Translations under genes and position numbers: made by a program | DNA from: Varibaculum cambriense | GTDB taxonomy: Bacteria > Actinomycetota > Actinomycetes > Actinomycetales > Actinomycetaceae | Length of the DNA: 64,000 bases | Assembly: GCF_022133705.1 (NCBI RefSeq) | Contig: NZ_JAKNHJ010000014.1 | Span: forward strand, 1-64,000 | Reading direction: 5' to 3' | Part shown: positions 18,768 to 28,029 of the stretch, piece after piece | Position numbering within the stretch: position 1 is the first letter of the stretch | Layout: every line of letters starts with the position of its first letter | The notes under the pieces: model-generated | Told to the model about the DNA's origin: nothing | The model's input: only the letters and a program-made list of their open reading frames with translations | The model's database searches: none

Positions 18768-19802
18768 ATGTCTGAGCAAAACTCTTTCCTCCAAGCCGTG
18801 CGCGGCCTGCGTCCCGAGAAAACTCCAGTTTGGTTTATGCGCCAAGCCGGGCGTTCCCTGCCCGAGTATCGCCGCCTGCGCGCCGGTAACGATATGCTCA
18901 CTGCCTGCACTACCCCTGAACTGGCAGCAGAAATAACGCTGCAACCGGTGCGCCGCTACGGGGTAGATGCCGCGATTTTCTTCTCCGATATTGTCACCCC
19001 CCTATATCTGGCGGGTTTAAAGGTAGAGATTGTCCCCGGTAAGGGCCCGGTTTTCGCGGACCCGGTTTTATGTCCTGAGGACGTAGATCGCCTCACCAGC
19101 TTTAAAGGCTTTGATCCGGATTGTATTACCGAGGCCGCTGAAATGGTCTGCGCTGAGCTGGGCGATACTCCCCTAATTGCGTTTGCTGCTGCGCCTTTTA
19201 CTTTGGCCTCCTACCTAATTGGGGATACCCGCTCAAAGAATCACCTGGAGGCGCGGGCTTTTATGCATTCTTACCCGGATGCCTGGAACCGGCTCGCCAG
19301 CTGGTGTGCGGATATGTCGGCGGCGTTCCTGGCCGCACAGATTGCCGGCGGGGCGCGCACGGCGCAGGTTTTCGATTCGTGGGTGGGCGACCTTTCGCGC
19401 GCCGATTACCAAACCTATTGCCTTGAGCATTCTCGGGTAGTGATTGATTCTGCTCATGCTAAGGGAGTTCCGGTGATTCATTTCGGGGTGGGCGCGGCTT
19501 CCCTGCTGGATTTGATGCGCGATGCCGGTGCGGAATGTATTGGGGTGGATTGGCGGCTGCCTCTTGGCGAGGCCGTACAGTTAATCGAACATGGCCCTGG
19601 TGACCGCTTTGCGGTGCAAGGAAATATTGACCCTGCCATTTTGTTCGCCCCTGCTGAGGTACGCCGCCGCCACGTAGCTCAGGTGTTAGCGGAGGGCAAG
19701 CAAGCCGCCGCGCATATCGTCAATCTGGGACATGGGGTACCGCCGAATGCTGACCCCGCGGTTTTACAAGAAATCGTCGACCAGGTACATGAATCACGTT
19801 AA
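18768..19802 (+). CDS. hemE: Uroporphyrinogen decarboxylase
   Basis: Decarboxylates uroporphyrinogen III to coproporphyrinogen III. The family N-terminal signature PVWFMRQAGRSLPEYR and the later FAAAPFTLASYLI and NLGHGVPPNADP are present. I start it at ATG 18768, giving 344 residues, which aligns with the normal N-terminus; the open frame runs back to 18648 but that extension is not conserved. It is the first gene of a rightward heme operon with cgoX-hemC and hemD. Confidence 0.95.
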   Translation: MSEQNSFLQAVRGLRPEKTPVWFMRQAGRSLPEYRRLRAGNDMLTACTTPELAAEITLQPVRRYGVDAAIFFSDIVTPLYLAGLKVEIVPGKGPVFADPVLCPEDVDRLTSFKGFDPDCITEAAEMVCAELGDTPLIAFAAAPFTLASYLIGDTRSKNHLEARAFMHSYPDAWNRLASWCADMSAAFLAAQIAGGARTAQVFDSWVGDLSRADYQTYCLEHSRVVIDSAHAKGVPVIHFGVGAASLLDLMRDAGAECIGVDWRLPLGEAVQLIEHGPGDRFAVQGNIDPAILFAPAEVRRRHVAQVLAEGKQAAAHIVNLGHGVPPNADPAVLQEIVDQVHESR

Positions 19803-19873
19803 GCGCGAACGACTATGCTGAAGGATTATCCGGGGCACACCGCCTCAAAAACCGCTTGTGGCAAGGAGATGCA

Positions 19874-22429
19874 ATGCACGACCTAGCTGGATTAGCCGAT
19901 TACGATGTTTTGATTATCGGAGGAGGACTGGCCGGATTGACCAGCGCCTATACTCTGCAAAAACAGGGTGCGCGGGTGGCGGTGATTGAGGAAAGAGGAC
20001 GCCCTGGCGGCCTAATTTGTTCGGGACGTTTTGGGGACTTCACTTTCGATATTGGCGCTGAAGCTTTCGCGGCGGGAGCTAGCGAAGTTAAAGATTTATG
20101 CGACGAGCTAGGATTGCCGCTGGTTGCCCCGAGCGGCAAATCCTGGATTTTTCACCACGAACGCCCAGGTCACCGGGAGGGCGCGCTTCCGATTCCCCAC
20201 GGAATGTTAGGGATTCCTGCCAGCCTAGATGACCCAGGCATTGTGGGGGCGCTCAGCGAAGCAGAAATGCAGCGTGCCCGTGAGGACTTAACTATGGGGC
20301 CACAGGTAGGGGCGGATGAAACCACCGTCACCGGTCTGGTAACTGCCCGCCTAGGAAAAGCGGTTTTAGAAAAAGTAGTGGCGCCTGTTGCCGGCGGGAT
20401 TCACTCGGCAAGCACCGACCGCCTAAACGCCGATACCGTGTTGCGCGGACTGCGTCCCGCCCTAAAAGAACACGGCTCGCTGGTGAAAGCGGTTGCCGCT
20501 TTGCGCGGACTAAGACCCGGCAAACCCGCCGTACTCGCCCCGGAAGGGGGAATGTTCCGCCTGGTAGAAACCTTAGCGCAGCGCATCGAAGAGGGCGGGG
20601 GGCTGATTTTGTCTCATGTGCGCGGCCTCGAACTGGAACCGGCGGCAAATGACTCAAACGCTGACGCCGACGCCGTTGCCGGCTCGAATCAACCCGGCTC
20701 AGCAGGCTGGAAGGTCACCGTTTCTAACACCAAATCAGGGCCGACCCCAGGGGCGAGCCCGATTAACATTGGCGAAGCCGTAACGGTCACTGTCCCGCAG
20801 GTAGTAGTGGCTTTACCAGGATATTTAGCCGCGCCGCTGCTGCGTGAAGTACCAGGGATTCAAGTCGGTGAGCTCCCGCAGGGCGGCCCGATCGCACACG
20901 TGACTCTGTTTGTGGACTGCCCGGCGTTAGATGCTCATCCGCGCGGTTCCGGAATGTTGGTGCAACGCCCCAGCAATAAAGATATTGAAAATGGCTGCGT
21001 GGGAGCGAAAGCTATCACTCATTACACTTCCAAATGGCCGTGGGCACAGGAAGCTGCCGGTAAAGGTCGCCACCTGCTGAGAGTATCTTATGGTTGGGCA
21101 AATGGACCGGAGATTCCGGTATCGGTCGAGGGCGCGTTAAAGGATGCTTCCCGGCTGCTGGGGGTACAGATTTCCCCGGAACAACTGCTCGGTTCGATGA
21201 TTATTCACTGGGATGGCTCTTTGCCGCCTTTCACTCCTAAACATCGGGAAATGACCACCAAGCTGCTAGAAGACTTGCATGCCTATCCCGGTCTGGATTT
21301 GGCGGGGTCTTGGGTGGCCGGTTCGGGGATTGCGGCAGTTGTTCGTCAGGCGCAAACGATTAAATTGCGCGGTACCGGTTGGATTAGCGAAGCTAAGGCG
21401 GACGCTTTAGTTTTGGGTACTCGCGCTTCCCGCCTGGCGGTAACCCAATCGGAAACCGTAGCTAATGCTTTGCGCGAACGCGGACTAAATGTGCAGCTAC
21501 GACAGGTACGCACCGCCGGCGATATTTCCCGCGCCTCTTTACAAAAATTGGGAGGAGTGGGCGTGTTTGCCGCGCAACTACGCCTAGCCCTCTTGGAGGG
21601 AAACTGTCATTTAGCAGTGCATTCTTTCAAAGATTTACCTACCCAGGAGGCTCCGGGTCTAAAGGTTGCCGCGATTCCGAGCCGCGCGGATGCCCGGGAC
21701 GCCCTGTGTGCGGCTCCTGGTTTAACTTTGGAGACTCTACCGCCAGGCGCCGAAGTGGGAACCGGTTCTCCGCGTCGCGCCGCCCAAATTCTGGCTTTGC
21801 GTCCCGACCTCAAAATCGTAGATATTCGTGGCAATGTTCCTACCCGCCTGGGCAGGGTGAAAGGCATTGCCGCTCCGCAGGCCGATTTTACTGATGGCCG
21901 GGAGACCCGGGAAAAAATCGCGACAGGCGCGCACGACTTGGATGCAGTGATTTTGGCGGCGGCCGGTTTGGATCGGATTGGGCTGGGCGCTTACGCCAAT
22001 GAGCGGTTTGATCCTGAACAGGTGCTGCCAGCCCCAGCGCAAGGAGCACTCGCGGTAGAGGCTTCAGAGGCAACGCTTAAAGCCCACCCCGATTTAGCGG
22101 CCGCATTGGAAGAGCTTAACGACCTGGCAACTGCGCTTACCTCTACGGCGGAGCGGGCAGTATTAGCGGAACTAAACGCCGGGTGTGCTGCGCCGGTAGG
22201 GGCCTTTGCCCAGATGGAGCGGGGGATACTCACCCTTACTGCCGCGATTATTTCCCTCGATGGTACTCGCGAGGTACGCGTCAATGACTCCTTGCAGGCC
22301 GATCCGGAAAAAACCTTCGCCGAGATGCTTGACCAGGTGCGTCAGCTGGGTGAGAGCGTGGCGCGCGCCCTCCTAGAATCTGGGGGCGCCGAGCTTGCTG
22401 ACCTGGGCGCTGCTAAGGCGCGCGGCTAA
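19874..22429 (+). CDS. Fused coproporphyrinogen oxidase (CgoX/HemY) and hydroxymethylbilane synthase (HemC)
   Basis: A single 851-residue frame encodes two heme enzymes. Residues ~1-505 are an FAD-dependent oxidase with the N-terminal dinucleotide motif VLIIGGGLAGLTSAY and the C-terminal FAD-contact region SGIAAVVRQAQTIKL. Residues ~515-851 are hydroxymethylbilane synthase: LGTRASRLAVTQSE, HSFKDLPTQEAPG (catalytic Asp), VGTGSPRRAAQ, DIRGNVPTRLGRV, and Cys in LNAGCAAPVGAF for the dipyrromethane cofactor. The linker is only about 10 residues. ATG 19874 follows AAGGAG. All catalytic motifs are intact, so both activities are plausible. The two enzymes act at non-adjacent steps, so simple channelling does not explain the fusion. 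Confidence 0.93.
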   Translation: MHDLAGLADYDVLIIGGGLAGLTSAYTLQKQGARVAVIEERGRPGGLICSGRFGDFTFDIGAEAFAAGASEVKDLCDELGLPLVAPSGKSWIFHHERPGHREGALPIPHGMLGIPASLDDPGIVGALSEAEMQRAREDLTMGPQVGADETTVTGLVTARLGKAVLEKVVAPVAGGIHSASTDRLNADTVLRGLRPALKEHGSLVKAVAALRGLRPGKPAVLAPEGGMFRLVETLAQRIEEGGGLILSHVRGLELEPAANDSNADADAVAGSNQPGSAGWKVTVSNTKSGPTPGASPINIGEAVTVTVPQVVVALPGYLAAPLLREVPGIQVGELPQGGPIAHVTLFVDCPALDAHPRGSGMLVQRPSNKDIENGCVGAKAITHYTSKWPWAQEAAGKGRHLLRVSYGWANGPEIPVSVEGALKDASRLLGVQISPEQLLGSMIIHWDGSLPPFTPKHREMTTKLLEDLHAYPGLDLAGSWVAGSGIAAVVRQAQTIKLRGTGWISEAKADALVLGTRASRLAVTQSETVANALRERGLNVQLRQVRTAGDISRASLQKLGGVGVFAAQLRLALLEGNCHLAVHSFKDLPTQEAPGLKVAAIPSRADARDALCAAPGLTLETLPPGAEVGTGSPRRAAQILALRPDLKIVDIRGNVPTRLGRVKGIAAPQADFTDGRETREKIATGAHDLDAVILAAAGLDRIGLGAYANERFDPEQVLPAPAQGALAVEASEATLKAHPDLAAALEELNDLATALTSTAERAVLAELNAGCAAPVGAFAQMERGILTLTAAIISLDGTREVRVNDSLQADPEKTFAEMLDQVRQLGESVARALLESGGAELADLGAAKARG

Positions 22430-22464
22430 TATCCGCAACAGGAAACTATTTTCGGAGGGCGACG

Positions 22465-23217
22465 ATGGCATTTACGGTGGCACTTACGGCAGATCCAACG
22501 CGCCCGCTAGCAAAAAAACTACAGGCGGAATTGCCTGAGTGCCAGATAGTTGGCGCTCCGGTTACCCGTTCGCGCCCGGTTAGCGACCCGCAAGTCTCTA
22601 GCTACCTAAACAGTTTGCGGCGTGGGGAATATAGCTGGGTGGTGATTACTTCTGCCCGCACCGTGAAGTATTTACAAAAGCTATTAGCTGCCGAGCCGCC
22701 TCTTACTACCTTTCCCCAGGTAGCGGCGGTAGGCAAAGCCAGCGCACTGGCCGCAAGTAAAGCTGGCTGGAATGTTACTTTGCAGGCGGGCGGTAACGCC
22801 ACCGATTTGGCGCACTGTTTCGCGAACTTAACCCCCAGTCCCTCCCGCCCTTCCCGGGTGTTCTTACCGGGATCTGCACTCAGCAAACCAGATCTACCTG
22901 CAGCTTTAAGTGAGCTAGACTACCGGGTTGATAGCTGCGCCCTCTACACCATGACCCCGGTTGGCGAGTGTCCGGAAGTATATTTCCACGCCGATGCGGT
23001 TGCGGTTACCGCTGGTTCTAATCTGCGCGCCCTCGCTGACTTCGGGATATTTAGTTCCTGCCCCACGCCCTCAGCTCGCGCCCTCCCCCACCTAGTTTGT
23101 ATCGGGAAACCAAGCGCCCAGGTGGCAGCAGATTTAGGGCTGAAAGTATGCGCGGTGGCCAAGACTGCGGACGCGAGCGGACTGGCGCAGGCGCTACGTT
23201 CTTGCCTGGCACCCTAA
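22465..23217 (+). CDS. hemD: Uroporphyrinogen-III synthase
   Basis: Cyclises hydroxymethylbilane with inversion of ring D to uroporphyrinogen III. The family is poorly conserved; support comes from length (250 residues), a two-lobed pattern with WVVITSARTVKYL and AVAVTAGSNLRAL (the equivalents of the 'TSxNGV' and 'TSxSxV' segments), the VFLPGSALSKPDLPAAL stretch, and the position directly after hemC. The ATG follows a GGAGG at 22456-22460. It is probably the last gene of the hemE operon. Confidence 0.85.
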   Translation: MAFTVALTADPTRPLAKKLQAELPECQIVGAPVTRSRPVSDPQVSSYLNSLRRGEYSWVVITSARTVKYLQKLLAAEPPLTTFPQVAAVGKASALAASKAGWNVTLQAGGNATDLAHCFANLTPSPSRPSRVFLPGSALSKPDLPAALSELDYRVDSCALYTMTPVGECPEVYFHADAVAVTAGSNLRALADFGIFSSCPTPSARALPHLVCIGKPSAQVAADLGLKVCAVAKTADASGLAQALRSCLAP

Positions 23218-23326
23218 CCGCGGGTTGGCGCCGCAGATGGGAAAGTGAAAGTTAACGTTGAGTAACTTTTACTGAAAATCTTGCATTCCTCGCCGGCTAG
23301 CTGGAATGTAGCTGTTAACATGAAGC

Positions 23327-24190
23327 ATGACTTATACACCCCAACCTGATAATGCCAGTCCCGCCCCTCAAGGGTCCCCGATGCCAGAGAGCCCCCAGTT
23401 TTCACCGGTGAACCCGCAAATGTCGCCGGACGCAATGCCGCCGGCTACCCCCACCAAGAAGCCCAAGACCGGTTTGATCGTCACCATCGTGATTGTGGCG
23501 GTACTGGTTGTTGCCTTGATCGGGCTATTTATCGCCAACACTTTAGTGGCAAGTGCGCAAGAGAGATCCTTGAAAAACGAATTCGTCAAAGAAGGATTTT
23601 CCAATGTGCAGGCTGAAATTAACTCTAGCCCTATGCTCCTTAGTTACTTTAAAGACTATTATCGCGAAGCAAAAGTCACTGCCTCGGTGGGAAATTTTGC
23701 TACCGAGGGGTCAAAACAGAATTTAAAGATTAAGGATGTGCGAGCGGTTTTCCATGGGCTGAAAGGTGGAGATAATCCCATCATTGAAAAGGGCAATATG
23801 ACTTTCACCCTACCGGGTGAAGAATTTGATAAAGCCATAAAGGAAGATGCCACTGCCTCCAAAATGAATATGCGGCGCAACGGTAACAAAATTACTGCCG
23901 AGGCGGAAGAACAAGGTCTAAAGATTCAGGTTGAAATGGGTATGCATTTTGAACCTGGTAAAGACGGACAATCTGGAAAACTCTTCCTAGTCCCAGACAA
24001 GTTCATGATTAACGGTAGCGATGAGTTCATGGGGCAAAAGCTCAGCCCTGCTGATATGGGCATGAAAAAAGAAGAAATCCCGATGGATCTGAATAAAGCT
24101 TTCGTTCTCAAGAACGTGGATTTTTCAGGTGAAGATATCAAGTTTGATATTGATGTAAAGAACATCAAACTTAACGACATTGGCAACTAG
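23327..24190 (+). CDS. LmeA/DUF2993-like membrane-anchored protein
   Basis: 287-residue protein. A Pro/Ser/Met-rich cytoplasmic N-terminus of about 45 residues is followed by one transmembrane helix (TGLIVTIVIVAVLVVALIGL, residues ~47-66). The extracytoplasmic domain has the layout of DUF2993/LmeA: a short helix, 'SPMLLSYFKDYYREAKV', then repeated β-strands ending LKNVDFSGEDIKFDI. In mycobacteria LmeA is a periplasmic phospholipid-binding protein linked to lipomannan maturation. The domain match is by pattern only, so the functional link is an inference. Confidence 0.65.
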   Translation: MTYTPQPDNASPAPQGSPMPESPQFSPVNPQMSPDAMPPATPTKKPKTGLIVTIVIVAVLVVALIGLFIANTLVASAQERSLKNEFVKEGFSNVQAEINSSPMLLSYFKDYYREAKVTASVGNFATEGSKQNLKIKDVRAVFHGLKGGDNPIIEKGNMTFTLPGEEFDKAIKEDATASKMNMRRNGNKITAEAEEQGLKIQVEMGMHFEPGKDGQSGKLFLVPDKFMINGSDEFMGQKLSPADMGMKKEEIPMDLNKAFVLKNVDFSGEDIKFDIDVKNIKLNDIGN

Positions 24191-24362
24191 GAATAGCTGC
24201 TGACCCGGCTCGGCAGGTTCGAGTGCCCACGCCGCGCCCTCGGGAAATATTTGCGAAACTGCCCACGGTTTTGGGCGAGAATCTCACTGGGGTGCCCGGG
24301 CGCGGTATGCTTTTTTTAGTTTTCTTATCCGCAAGCCACATGGCTAAGCCTAGGAGGAACGA

Positions 24363-25784
24363 TTGTTTAACTCCCACGAAGAAGCCCTCAAATTTGTCGC
24401 CGACCAGGATATTGAGCTGATTGATATCCGTTTTTGCGACCTGATTGGCACCAGTCAGCATTTCACGATTCCTGCTGACCAGTTTGCGGATGCCCTGGAG
24501 AATGGGTTGATGTTCGATGGTTCTTCTATCCGTGGTTTCACTTCGATAGACAAATCAGATATGAAGCTCATTGCCGATGTGTCGGATGCCTATGTGGATC
24601 CCTTCCGCGCTTGCCCCACTTTGGTGGTGAACTGTTCCATCGTGGATCCTTTCACTGATGCGCCTTTCCCCCGCGATCCTCGCCAGGTTGCTTCGAAAGC
24701 GGAAGCCTACCTGCGTTCTACGGGAATCGCCGATACCTGCTTTATTGGTGCCGAAGCCGAGTTTTATCTATTCGATTCGGTGCGTTACCAAACCCAGCCT
24801 TACGACACTTTCGTAAAACTGGATTCTGTTGAAGGGTATTGGAATACCGGTCGGGAGGAAGAGGGCGGAAACCTCGCCTATAAGACCCCGCTCAAGGGCG
24901 GCTACTTCCCGGTGGCCCCCGCTGATAAGTTCTGTGACCTGCGTGATTACATGGTGAAGCTGCTCAGCGACTCCGGGCTCAAAATGGAGCGCGCTCACCA
25001 CGAGGTTGGCTCCGGGGGGCAACACGAGATCAATTATCGTTTTAACTCGCTGATGGCGGCGGGTGACGACATGATGAAGTTCAAGTACCTGATTAAGAAC
25101 GCTGCGCAAGAAGCGGGAGTTACCGCCACCTTTATGCCCAAACCGATGGCGGGCGATAACGGCTCGGGAATGCATACTCATTTTTCGCTGTGGAAAGAGG
25201 GCGAGCCCCTGTTCTATGACGAAACCGGTTATGGTTCCCTCTCTGACCTGGCTCGTTACTTTATTGGCGGCTTGTTGCAGCACGCGCCCGCGTTGCTAGC
25301 CTTCACTAACCCTTCGGTTAACTCTTACCGGCGTCTGGTTCCCGGTTTTGAGGCTCCGATTAACTTGGTGTATTCGGCGCGTAACCGTTCTGCCTGTATC
25401 CGGATTCCGGTGACCGGTACTTCCCCGAAAGCTAAACGGGTGGAATACCGGGTTCCTGACCCCAGCGCGAATCCCTATTTGTCTTTCGCGGCTTGCCTGA
25501 TGGCGGGGATCGACGGCATTCAAAACCGGCTAGAGCCGCCTGCTCCCATCGATAAAGATCTCTATGAGCTGCCGCCTGCCGAATATCATGACATTCCGAA
25601 ACTGCCTTGTTCCCTGGATGCTGCTTTAGAGGCACTGCGCGCTGACCAGGACTTCTTGACTGAAGGTGAAGTATTTACCCCGGATTTGATTAAGACTTGG
25701 ATTAACTACAAGGAACAAAATGAGGTCGCCCCGCTGCGGCAGGTAGTGCATCCTTATGAATTCCAGCTTTACTACGATATTTAG
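24363..25784 (+). CDS. glnA: Glutamine synthetase, type I
   Basis: Makes glutamine from glutamate, ammonia and ATP; forms dodecamers. 473 residues, with family motifs [10 protein letters not shown], the metal-binding [44 protein letters not shown] and [10 protein letters not shown]. The tyrosine expected for adenylylation is present in [11 protein letters not shown], so this is the GSI-β type subject to GlnE control. The start is a TTG at 24363 with AGGAGG at 24352-24357. A strong hairpin follows the gene. Confidence 0.97.
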   Translation: MFNSHEEALKFVADQDIELIDIRFCDLIGTSQHFTIPADQFADALENGLMFDGSSIRGFTSIDKSDMKLIADVSDAYVDPFRACPTLVVNCSIVDPFTDAPFPRDPRQVASKAEAYLRSTGIADTCFIGAEAEFYLFDSVRYQTQPYDTFVKLDSVEGYWNTGREEEGGNLAYKTPLKGGYFPVAPADKFCDLRDYMVKLLSDSGLKMERAHHEVGSGGQHEINYRFNSLMAAGDDMMKFKYLIKNAAQEAGVTATFMPKPMAGDNGSGMHTHFSLWKEGEPLFYDETGYGSLSDLARYFIGGLLQHAPALLAFTNPSVNSYRRLVPGFEAPINLVYSARNRSACIRIPVTGTSPKAKRVEYRVPDPSANPYLSFAACLMAGIDGIQNRLEPPAPIDKDLYELPPAEYHDIPKLPCSLDAALEALRADQDFLTEGEVFTPDLIKTWINYKEQNEVAPLRQVVHPYEFQLYYDI

Positions 25785-25804
25785 GTCTGTTTGCTAAATA
25801 AATC

Positions 25805-25867
25805 CCGCCCCCGCGGCCTCGGAAAATAATGGCTTTATCTAAAGGATTTCCGAGGCCGCGGGGGCGG
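25805..25867. terminator. Strong terminator hairpin after glnA
   Basis: A perfect 21-bp inverted repeat (25805-25825 with 25847-25867), core CCGCGGCCTCGGAAA, with a 21-base loop, lies between the convergent glnA and small membrane protein genes. ATTATTA follows on the plus strand. It should stop transcripts from both sides. Confidence 0.8.
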
Positions 25868-25886
25868 ATTATTACTATCAGAACTA

Positions 25887-26090
25887 TTACTTTTGGTCGC
25901 GATTAGTTTTAGTGATTTCCACTGCCCACAATACAGCGGCGATCACCCCGAAAACCGGGGCGGCCAGCACCATGAATCCGGCACCAAAGGGAAAACTGCT
26001 GTCAGTATCGATCACATAAATAATCAGTGTCCCCACAGCCAGCAACACTGCACACAAAATGGTAAATATCCAGGCAAAAATTCTCAGCAT
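25887..26090 (-). CDS. Small membrane protein, two helices
   Basis: 67-residue protein with two predicted transmembrane helices (IFTILCAVLLAVGTLIIYVI and GFMVLAAPVFGVIAAVLWAV) joined by a short acidic loop with DTDSS, and a charged tail ending TNRDQK. I do not recognise the family. It is the last of three leftward genes (27796, 26924, 26090), but gaps of 40-95 bases and differences in composition leave it open whether they form one operon. The start is ATG 26090. Confidence 0.5.
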   Translation of the reverse strand: MLRIFAWIFTILCAVLLAVGTLIIYVIDTDSSFPFGAGFMVLAAPVFGVIAAVLWAVEITKTNRDQK

Positions 26091-26129
26091 CCCGTTTTTC
26101 CTTTCATGCTGACTGCAGCTTTATTTACT

Positions 26130-26924
26130 TTAACAAACGCCGTCGGCCATAAGCAGTTTTTCTAGAGATTTATTATCGTACTGCCGAGAAATTTCTGGCC
26201 GATAGCTTTCTCGGGCTCGTACTAATGCAGTACAAAGCTCACCTGCTTTTTCTTCGTATCTATTTCTTCTAATCATCTTGACCTCTCCATCTTCATCAGA
26301 TGCTTCTTCCTCCGCGATGGCAAGTCGATCAGGAGCGCCCTCTTTAAAAAATGAAGCCGCGAGTTTATCGAACTCGTTTAGACTTTTACGCATTTGCGCA
26401 TTGGTTTCCGCTGCCTGATAGCCCTCGAGGAATTCTCGAATAATGTTGAGTTCTTTTGAAAACCGCATCCCCGATAAGTCATCGAGCGAGTTCAGGTATC
26501 TTATTTCTTTATTGCCGGAATTCCTCCAGGCGGAGAAATTTTCCGGTTTGAAGGCAGGTAAACGTAGCTTTTTCTGGATGTTATCAATCCAGGGTTTATA
26601 CATGGTATTAAAAGCCTCGAAAGCCTTATCTTTGTTGAGATATTCCGGATACAGCAAGACTTTATAGTGTTTTTTTTGAAACTCCATGGTGCCAACTACT
26701 GGTTGATAACACTGGTTTTCGCTTCCCTCCACCCCGTAACCGGCATCGGTTGCATCTCGCAAGGTAGAAAGGGAACACCAGCTATACATGGGCAGATCTG
26801 CTACATCTTTGACGGCGGCATGTTCCTGGGCGTGGCTCCCCCACAGATACCCCACCCCAACTGAAGTTATGCACGTCAAAACGCAAGCTAAGACAACCGC
26901 CCCTATCTTCTTGGTGAATTTCAT
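26130..26924 (-). CDS. Secreted or membrane-anchored protein of unknown function
   Basis: 264 residues. An N-terminal signal or anchor (KKIGAVVLACVLTCITSVGVGYLWG) precedes a mostly helical, charged extracytoplasmic part with several Cys residues (WCSL, NQCY, ELCTAL and the penultimate VC) that could form disulphides. The central segment YKPWIDNIQKKLRLPAFKPE resembles YQPEITWLQKDAKLPPLSKS in the next upstream gene, which suggests a distant paralogous pair. The signal peptide lacks a lipobox. A GAAAGGATTG-like ribosome binding site precedes ATG 26924. Function unknown. Confidence 0.55.
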   Translation of the reverse strand: MKFTKKIGAVVLACVLTCITSVGVGYLWGSHAQEHAAVKDVADLPMYSWCSLSTLRDATDAGYGVEGSENQCYQPVVGTMEFQKKHYKVLLYPEYLNKDKAFEAFNTMYKPWIDNIQKKLRLPAFKPENFSAWRNSGNKEIRYLNSLDDLSGMRFSKELNIIREFLEGYQAAETNAQMRKSLNEFDKLAASFFKEGAPDRLAIAEEEASDEDGEVKMIRRNRYEEKAGELCTALVRARESYRPEISRQYDNKSLEKLLMADGVC

Positions 26925-27019
26925 TGTCCAATCCTTTCTTTCGCGATGCCTCCGCCTATCGCGCTAATTACTTGCGAGACAAATTCCGCGCAGTCGTATA
27001 GGCGTTCGTCGCCTTGATG

Positions 27020-27796
27020 TTAAAAGGAGCCCGTTTCAAGTTCTGGAGCGTGCATTCCGTATGCGGCATCAAAAAGATTATTATCGCCCTCCAAACTTAG
27101 CAAACCATTTGCCTCAGCAAGCGCCGAAATCTCCTCACGGGGGATGCCTTGATTTAATCCTGATACTGCCTTTTCTAGATTTGTAACAATTTCCTGGTTA
27201 CAGCTACGGGCTTTAAACCCAAAGAGATACCAATTTAGTTCACTCATCTTCAGACTGGGATCTGCACTTACTAACGATGCATTAGAAGCGTCAACCCATT
27301 CATTAACCGTAGATTTGGACAAAGGAGGCAGTTTCGCATCTTTTTGCAGCCAGGTAATCTCCGGCTGATAATCCCGCAGCATCAGATTCCACGCGGCTTC
27401 TTCATCTATAAACTCGTCATAAAGGGAAAGATTATAGATCTTTTCAGGCGCCCTAAACTTGACTGACACTTTATTAATTTCTGATTTTCCATGCACCCCT
27501 GGCTCTGTAGTGACAGGTTCCAGTACATAAGAGGAGACTGCCTTATTAACGTTTCCTTGCTTAGACTCTTCCGCATTAGTGCTCAAATCTTTATTTGCTG
27601 ACTTAGGCAAATCAGCTGAGGGATCGAACAATTGATCACTGGAACCATTAGGATCCGAGACCTCAACGCTGCTTCCAGTTTCACTTTCAGACCCCTCCGG
27701 GGAATTCGCCGGGGAGGCATACGATAAAGAACTCATCCCCAAAGGAAAAGCAATCCCTAGAAGCACTAAAACTGAACGTCGAAAAAACTTGTTCAT
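27020..27796 (-). CDS. Secreted protein of unknown function, paralogue of the 26130 gene
   Basis: 258 residues beginning with a Sec signal peptide (RRSVLVLLGIAFPLGMSSLSYA, cleavage likely after SYA). A Ser/Asn/Glu/Asp-rich low-complexity region of about 70 residues follows, then a helical C-terminal domain. The C-terminal domain shares the pattern Y-x-P-x-I-x-x-x-Q-K-x-x-x-L-P with the neighbouring 26130-26924 product. There is no sortase motif or terminal membrane segment, so the mature protein may be released. It lies divergent from the response regulator gene at 28030. I cannot assign a family. Confidence 0.55.
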   Translation of the reverse strand: MNKFFRRSVLVLLGIAFPLGMSSLSYASPANSPEGSESETGSSVEVSDPNGSSDQLFDPSADLPKSANKDLSTNAEESKQGNVNKAVSSYVLEPVTTEPGVHGKSEINKVSVKFRAPEKIYNLSLYDEFIDEEAAWNLMLRDYQPEITWLQKDAKLPPLSKSTVNEWVDASNASLVSADPSLKMSELNWYLFGFKARSCNQEIVTNLEKAVSGLNQGIPREEISALAEANGLLSLEGDNNLFDAAYGMHAPELETGSF

Positions 27797-27880
27797 TTCA
27801 GATTTCCTTTCTTGAATTCAGCCAATCTTTGATGTGACACTTTCATGTTTCCAAAGGTGATCGCGGTAATTCAATGGTCA

Positions 27881-27938
27881 AGTGGCTGGATATTAGTGCC
27901 AGGTGGCCAGGATTAATAGCCAGGTGGTTGCCCGGTGG
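27881..27938. promoter_or_regulatory. Phased GTGG repeats upstream of the response regulator gene
   Basis: (A/G)GTGG elements occur at 27881, 27902 and 27923, exactly 21 bp apart, with a fourth at 27934, 11 bp further on. Two copies extend to GCCAGGTGG. They lie in the 233-base divergent region between the secreted-protein gene and the response regulator. Spacing by whole helical turns suits an array of regulator sites; this is inference. Confidence 0.4.
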
Positions 27939-28029
27939 CCGCATTTTTGAGCTGAGTACCTGCTGCCGGCTGGTTTGCAGCCAAAACCTCGCCAAAACGT
28001 ATATTCTAAAAAACAACGAGGGGGTGACC

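Noticed and set aside
27881-27938. The GTGG array considered as a CRISPR or integron-like repeat
   Set aside because: The repeat units are only 5-9 bp with 21-bp period, there are no cas or integrase genes, and the position in a promoter region suits regulation better.
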